Shown: positions 4,381-6,761 of the stretch, in pieces
Position numbering within the stretch: position 1 is the first letter of the stretch
How the letters are laid out: each line of letters opens with the position of its first letter
Source of the DNA: JBBQNY01 sp038330365
GTDB lineage: Bacteria > Pseudomonadota > Gammaproteobacteria > Xanthomonadales > Ahniellaceae
Assembly: GCA_038330365.1 (NCBI GenBank)
Contig: JBBQNY010000165.1
Location: 1-6,761 of the forward strand
Reading direction: 5' to 3'
DNA length: 6,761 nucleotides
Notes under the pieces: generated by a model
The model's database searches: none
Seen by the model: only the letters and a program-made list of their open reading frames with translations
Told to the model about the DNA's origin: nothing
Made by a program: the position numbers and the translations under genes

Positions 4381-6510
4381 TCAAGTCGGAGCGAAGCCCA
4401 GGAATTTCGGCTTCCCGTCGGATTTCAGGGCCGCTTCGGCGGTGAGGAGTGCGACGAGCCGCTCGGTGGTTGGAGTCGCGCCCATGACATCGATCTGGCG
4501 CATGGCGTTAGCGAAATCTCCGGGAGTGAGGTTGGTCAGGCGGTCGAGACTGCCGTCGGCTTCGGAGTCTGCGGGGGCTCCGACGTCATTTCCAGTCTTG
4601 CTTAGAAGGTCGTGGCGCTGCTCTTTCGTCAGATAGTCGAAGCGGATCTTGAAGTCGAATCGTCGCAGCGAGGCCGCGTCGAGCGACTCCATGAGGTTGG
4701 TTGAGGCGATGAAGATGCCCTCGAAGGATTCCATCTGTGTCAGCAATTCGTTGACCTGAGTCACCTCCCATCGGCGCTGGGCGTTCTTGCGATCGCGCAG
4801 GAAGCCGTCCGCTTCGTCGATCAGCAGGATCGCGGATTCATCGCGCGCCTGATCAAACGCGCGGCAAATTTTCGCTTCGGTCTGACCAACGTACATGCCG
4901 AGCAGGTCCGATCCACGCTTCACGATCACTGGGCGATCGAGGTGTTGGCCCAGGAAGTGCGCGAATGAGGTCTTGCCAGTACCAGACGGTCCGTACAAGC
5001 AGATGCGCGCGTTGCGTCCGGCCTTGAGTCCATCGCCCAGCGCACGCAGGTCCATGTCGGTGTTGAGAAACGCCGTGTCGAAATAGTCCGGCAACGATGG
5101 CGCATGCGCGGTTGCACGATGACCCATCGCGCGCATCGACGAGGTGATCACCCGCAGCACTTCAGAGTCCCGACGCGCCAGGTCGTCTGATTCGAGCGTG
5201 CGCACTACGCGCGCGGCCCGCTCGATCTGGGCGGGCGCGAGTTCGGGGAGGTGGAGAAGACGTTTCGCGCAGGCGTCCGAAACCTCACCGGATAGAAAGT
5301 AACGATTGAGCATTCGCTGCCGGGCTACGCGCCCTGGCGCCCGGAACTCGACGGTGACGTCGAATCGGCGCACATACGCGGGATCCATCGAATCGATGTC
5401 GTTGGAGATCCACACCGCAGGCACCGGGTTCGACTCAAGGGTCTCGTTGATCCAGCTCTTGCGCAGTTCCCCGCTGGATTCTCCGAACATCATATGAAAG
5501 AAACCGCCCCCCGATCGTCCGAACACATCCTCGATCTCGTCGAACATCAGGATCTGAGACTTGCGACGCGCCAGCACTCTCTGGCAGAGCGTGTAGGCGG
5601 CAAAGCGCTGGCGCCCCGAAATGGGGTCGTCATCGCTGTCGGTGTTGGGCACCTCGTGCAACTCGGCGCCAAGCGCTTCCGCCATGGCGCGCGTGAACTC
5701 GGTCTTGCCCGTGCCAGGCTCACCGTGTAGCAGGATGTTGACACCCCGCTTCGAGCCTGCGACGGCAGCTTTGAGATAATCGTGCAACAGTTCCGATTCC
5801 CTCACATGGGTGAAGTCCGCGAGCGTGAGTTGCGACGGTGGTGCCGGCTTGACCAGACGGCGCAGGAACTGTGTTTCATTGAACGACGGGCTGAGGAGCT
5901 CGTCGGTCACGCGGCTGTCGAGCTGCAAAGCGTCACGTCCGCTGCGTGATGAGAAATGGTTCTCGAAGAAGCCTGCACGACGCAGCGTGCCTTGCTCGCT
6001 GAGGGCTGCCTTGACCGCTGTGGGATCCGTACCGATTGCATAGGCGACTGCACGCAGCAGATCGTTCGGTGCCTTCACGATGAGCTCGAGCACATCGGCA
6101 AACGCCGAGATCGAACTGGCGAGCACCGAAAGCCGCAACACGCTGCAATCCACCTTGGTCAGCTCCAGCAGTTTTCCGAGCCGGCTCACGTTGCGCGTCA
6201 GCTGTCCGTTGCGCTGCTTCCCGGAGCAATCGAGGACGCGCTTCTGACTTCCCAGTGCGTCGCGAAGGCACTCCATCGATATCAGGTGGCCGAGGGGAGA
6301 CTCCCCCAGCCCGAACAGCGTGGCCACATCCGAGTCGCGAAACTCGCCCCGCCGGATCAGACGCCCATGCCAGCGGCCTCCTTCGATCATGCGCAGCGCT
6401 AGCAATGCTGCTTCCTTTTCTACTTCCGATTCCAGCCTTTCCAGTGAAAGAGCTTGGCTCTCATCATCTTCGCTGCGACGCCGTGACCGCGACACCCGAC
6501 CGTTGCTCAT
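4381..6510 (-). CDS. Double AAA+ ATPase (COG0464-like)
   Basis: The 709-residue protein starts at ATG 6510, with GCAGGAAA upstream at good spacing; an upstream extension in frame (to 6741) runs through the promoter region and is rejected. Residues 1-40 are charged, and 40-230 form a helical N-terminal domain I cannot name. The first AAA+ module has Walker A GEPGTGKT (263-270), Walker B ILMFDEIEDVF (320-330), sensor 1 WISND (367-371) and RRFD arginines (381-384). The second has Walker A GPSGTGKT (507-514), a pore-loop-like GMYVGQTEA (538-546), Walker B ILLIDEADGF (561-570), sensor 1 ASTN (602-605) and RRFD (616-619). Both sites look catalytically intact. Such proteins usually assemble into hexamers that remodel or unfold proteins. 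The aromatic pore-loop residue is seen only in the second module. Family members with this second domain are, to my recollection, often encoded next to WYL-domain regulators, as appears to be the case here. The substrate is unknown. Confidence 0.9.
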   Translation of the reverse strand: MSNGRVSRSRRRSEDDESQALSLERLESEVEKEAALLALRMIEGGRWHGRLIRRGEFRDSDVATLFGLGESPLGHLISMECLRDALGSQKRVLDCSGKQRNGQLTRNVSRLGKLLELTKVDCSVLRLSVLASSISAFADVLELIVKAPNDLLRAVAYAIGTDPTAVKAALSEQGTLRRAGFFENHFSSRSGRDALQLDSRVTDELLSPSFNETQFLRRLVKPAPPSQLTLADFTHVRESELLHDYLKAAVAGSKRGVNILLHGEPGTGKTEFTRAMAEALGAELHEVPNTDSDDDPISGRQRFAAYTLCQRVLARRKSQILMFDEIEDVFGRSGGGFFHMMFGESSGELRKSWINETLESNPVPAVWISNDIDSMDPAYVRRFDVTVEFRAPGRVARQRMLNRYFLSGEVSDACAKRLLHLPELAPAQIERAARVVRTLESDDLARRDSEVLRVITSSMRAMGHRATAHAPSLPDYFDTAFLNTDMDLRALGDGLKAGRNARICLYGPSGTGKTSFAHFLGQHLDRPVIVKRGSDLLGMYVGQTEAKICRAFDQARDESAILLIDEADGFLRDRKNAQRRWEVTQVNELLTQMESFEGIFIASTNLMESLDAASLRRFDFKIRFDYLTKEQRHDLLSKTGNDVGAPADSEADGSLDRLTNLTPGDFANAMRQIDVMGATPTTERLVALLTAEAALKSDGKPKFLGFAPT

Positions 6511-6552
6511 GACCGTTTCCTGCTGATGCGCTGATGGCCATGGTGCGCGATA

Positions 6553-6575
6553 TATGCGACATATAGTGTCGCATA
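6553..6575. promoter_or_regulatory. Perfect palindromic operator candidate
   Basis: TATGCGACA (6553-6561) and TGTCGCATA (6567-6575) are perfect inverted arms of 9 bp around a 5-base spacer. The site lies between the divergently transcribed ATPase gene and the putative regulator gene, 43 bases from the ATPase start. It overlaps the -10 box of the leftward candidate promoter and the -35 box of the rightward one, which fits a dimeric repressor shutting off both. Related TGCGAC half-sites occur nearby, including 6609-6614. Confidence 0.7.
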
Positions 6576-6584
6576 GACTAGTAT
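6556..6584 (+). promoter_or_regulatory. Candidate rightward promoter for the regulator gene
   Basis: GCGACA (6556-6561) and TAGTAT (6579-6584) are separated by 17 bases, an acceptable sigma-70 arrangement. The -35 box lies inside the left arm of the palindrome. The leader to the TTG start at 6710 would be about 120 bases, rather long, so the true promoter could lie closer. Confidence 0.3.
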
Positions 6585-6598
6585 TGGCGTCGACGCAA
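6570..6598 (-). promoter_or_regulatory. Candidate leftward promoter for the ATPase operon
   Basis: On the minus strand TTGCGT (6598-6593) and TATGCG (6575-6570) are spaced by exactly 17 bases. Transcription would begin near 6563, inside the palindrome, and leave a leader of about 50 bases before the ATPase ATG. Binding of a repressor to the palindrome would cover the -10 box and start site. Confidence 0.45.
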
Positions 6599-6620
6599 CA
6601 GAATCCTGTGCGACGCAGCT

Positions 6621-6634
6621 CGGCTTGCAAGCCG
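6621..6634. repeat. Perfect 14-bp palindrome in the regulator leader
   Basis: CGGCTTGCAAGCCG is fully self-complementary. It is flanked by GCAG (6615-6618) and CTGC (6635-6638), which extend the pairing with a two-base bulge. It lies 75 bases before the regulator start and could be a second operator or an mRNA hairpin. Confidence 0.5.
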
Positions 6635-6709
6635 CTGCATGAGCGCGCCAGCGACGCGGTTTGACGCACGACGTCCCCACACTCGGACATCCGCCGGAAC
6701 GAGAGGCCC

Positions 6710-6761
6710 TTGAGCAACCCGATACACCGCACCATCGCCATGTTGCGCCTGATCCCGGCCG
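6710..6761 (+). CDS. Start of a divergent regulator gene, probably WYL-domain family (3' end outside window)
   Basis: The plus strand opens at TTG 6710 and stays open to the window end, reading M(L)SNPIHRTIAMLRLIPA. A purine-rich GAGAGG lies 4-9 bases before the TTG. A TGA at 6662-6664 closes the frame upstream and no ATG or GTG lies between, so TTG is the best start. The wording H/R-T-x-A-M-L-R-L-I-P is typical of the first helix of the winged helix-turn-helix in WYL-domain transcriptional regulators, where it precedes a phrase such as RKITTxEL. Only 17 residues are visible, so the assignment is tentative. WYL regulators such as BrxR and CapW control defence genes by binding inverted repeats, which fits the divergent layout and the palindrome at 6553-6575. 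Confidence 0.5.
   Translation, partial: MSNPIHRTIAMLRLIPA

Larger units (their letters stand above)
1566..6761. mobile_element. Probable integrative island at tRNA-Arg(CCG), right end outside window
   Basis: Left of 1566 the genes look like conserved chromosome; right of it come duplicated tRNA 3' ends, gene scraps and accessory genes (nuclease, small unknown protein, AAA+ ATPase, divergent regulator). The attachment core is the tRNA 3' end at 1534-1565. A second, diverged copy at 1956-1987 suggests at least two elements inserted successively. No integrase, excisionase or transfer gene is in the window, so the integrase either lies further right or has been lost. The right boundary is not seen. 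The island call is inference from repeat position and gene content. Confidence 0.6.

Noticed and set aside
4250..4384. N-terminal extension of the 110-aa protein to a TTG overlapping the ATPase stop.
   Set aside because: The internal ATG at 4249 has a strong AGGAG at good spacing, and the extra 45 residues look noncoding.
6511..6741. N-terminal extension of the ATPase by 77 codons.
   Set aside because: It would translate through the palindrome, promoter boxes and the start of the divergent gene; the residues are cysteine- and arginine-rich and not domain-like, while ATG 6510 has a good ribosome binding site.
1..6761. CRISPR array, rRNA genes, riboswitch or insertion-sequence ends.
   Set aside because: No regularly spaced repeats, rRNA-like segments, recognisable riboswitch cores or paired terminal inverted repeats with a transposase were seen on reading both strands.

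Overview
The window looks like a chromosomal segment of a GC-rich proteobacterium, most likely a gammaproteobacterium (Xanthomonadales-like). This rests on recognisable family resemblance: the tail of an AcpH-type ACP phosphodiesterase, a membrane-anchored cytochrome c5-type protein of the style common in that group, and a tRNA-Arg(CCG). No database search was possible, so the taxonomic call is an inference.

Layout. Bases 1-1565 look like conserved chromosome. They hold the 3' part of acpH (+), a cytochrome c5 gene convergent to it (-), a degenerate miniature tRNA-Arg, and an intact tRNA-Arg(CCG) at 1489-1565. From 1566 rightwards the window looks like an integrated island. The 3' end of the tRNA plus the following ~150 bp recur, diverged, at 1956-2129. 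This is the pattern left when integrative elements insert one after another into the same tRNA 3' end. No integrase is visible in the window. Bases 1719-1955 are a short scrap trapped between the two element ends.

Accessory genes follow, almost all on the minus strand. Reading from right to left these are: a two-domain AAA+ ATPase of 709 aa (4381-6510); a small beta-rich protein of unknown function, 110 aa (3917-4249); an 850-base stretch without a convincing gene; a PD-(D/E)XK nuclease-like protein with a RecB/Cas4-like QxxxY motif, 193 aa (2484-3065); and a decayed fragment resembling the central part of an immunity-related (IRG-type) GTPase (2136-2405). At the right edge a divergent gene begins on the plus strand at 6710. 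Its 17 visible residues resemble the N-terminus of WYL-domain regulators.

How the parts may work together. The ATPase and the putative WYL regulator share a divergent promoter region built around a perfect inverted repeat with 9-bp arms (6553-6575). A candidate promoter for each direction overlaps it, as expected for an autoregulated switch. A tRNA-borne island, a WYL-type regulator controlling a double AAA+ ATPase, a nuclease and an IRG-like GTPase remnant together suggest a phage-defence or stress island. That functional reading is inference. What can be seen directly is the motifs, the repeats and the gene order.
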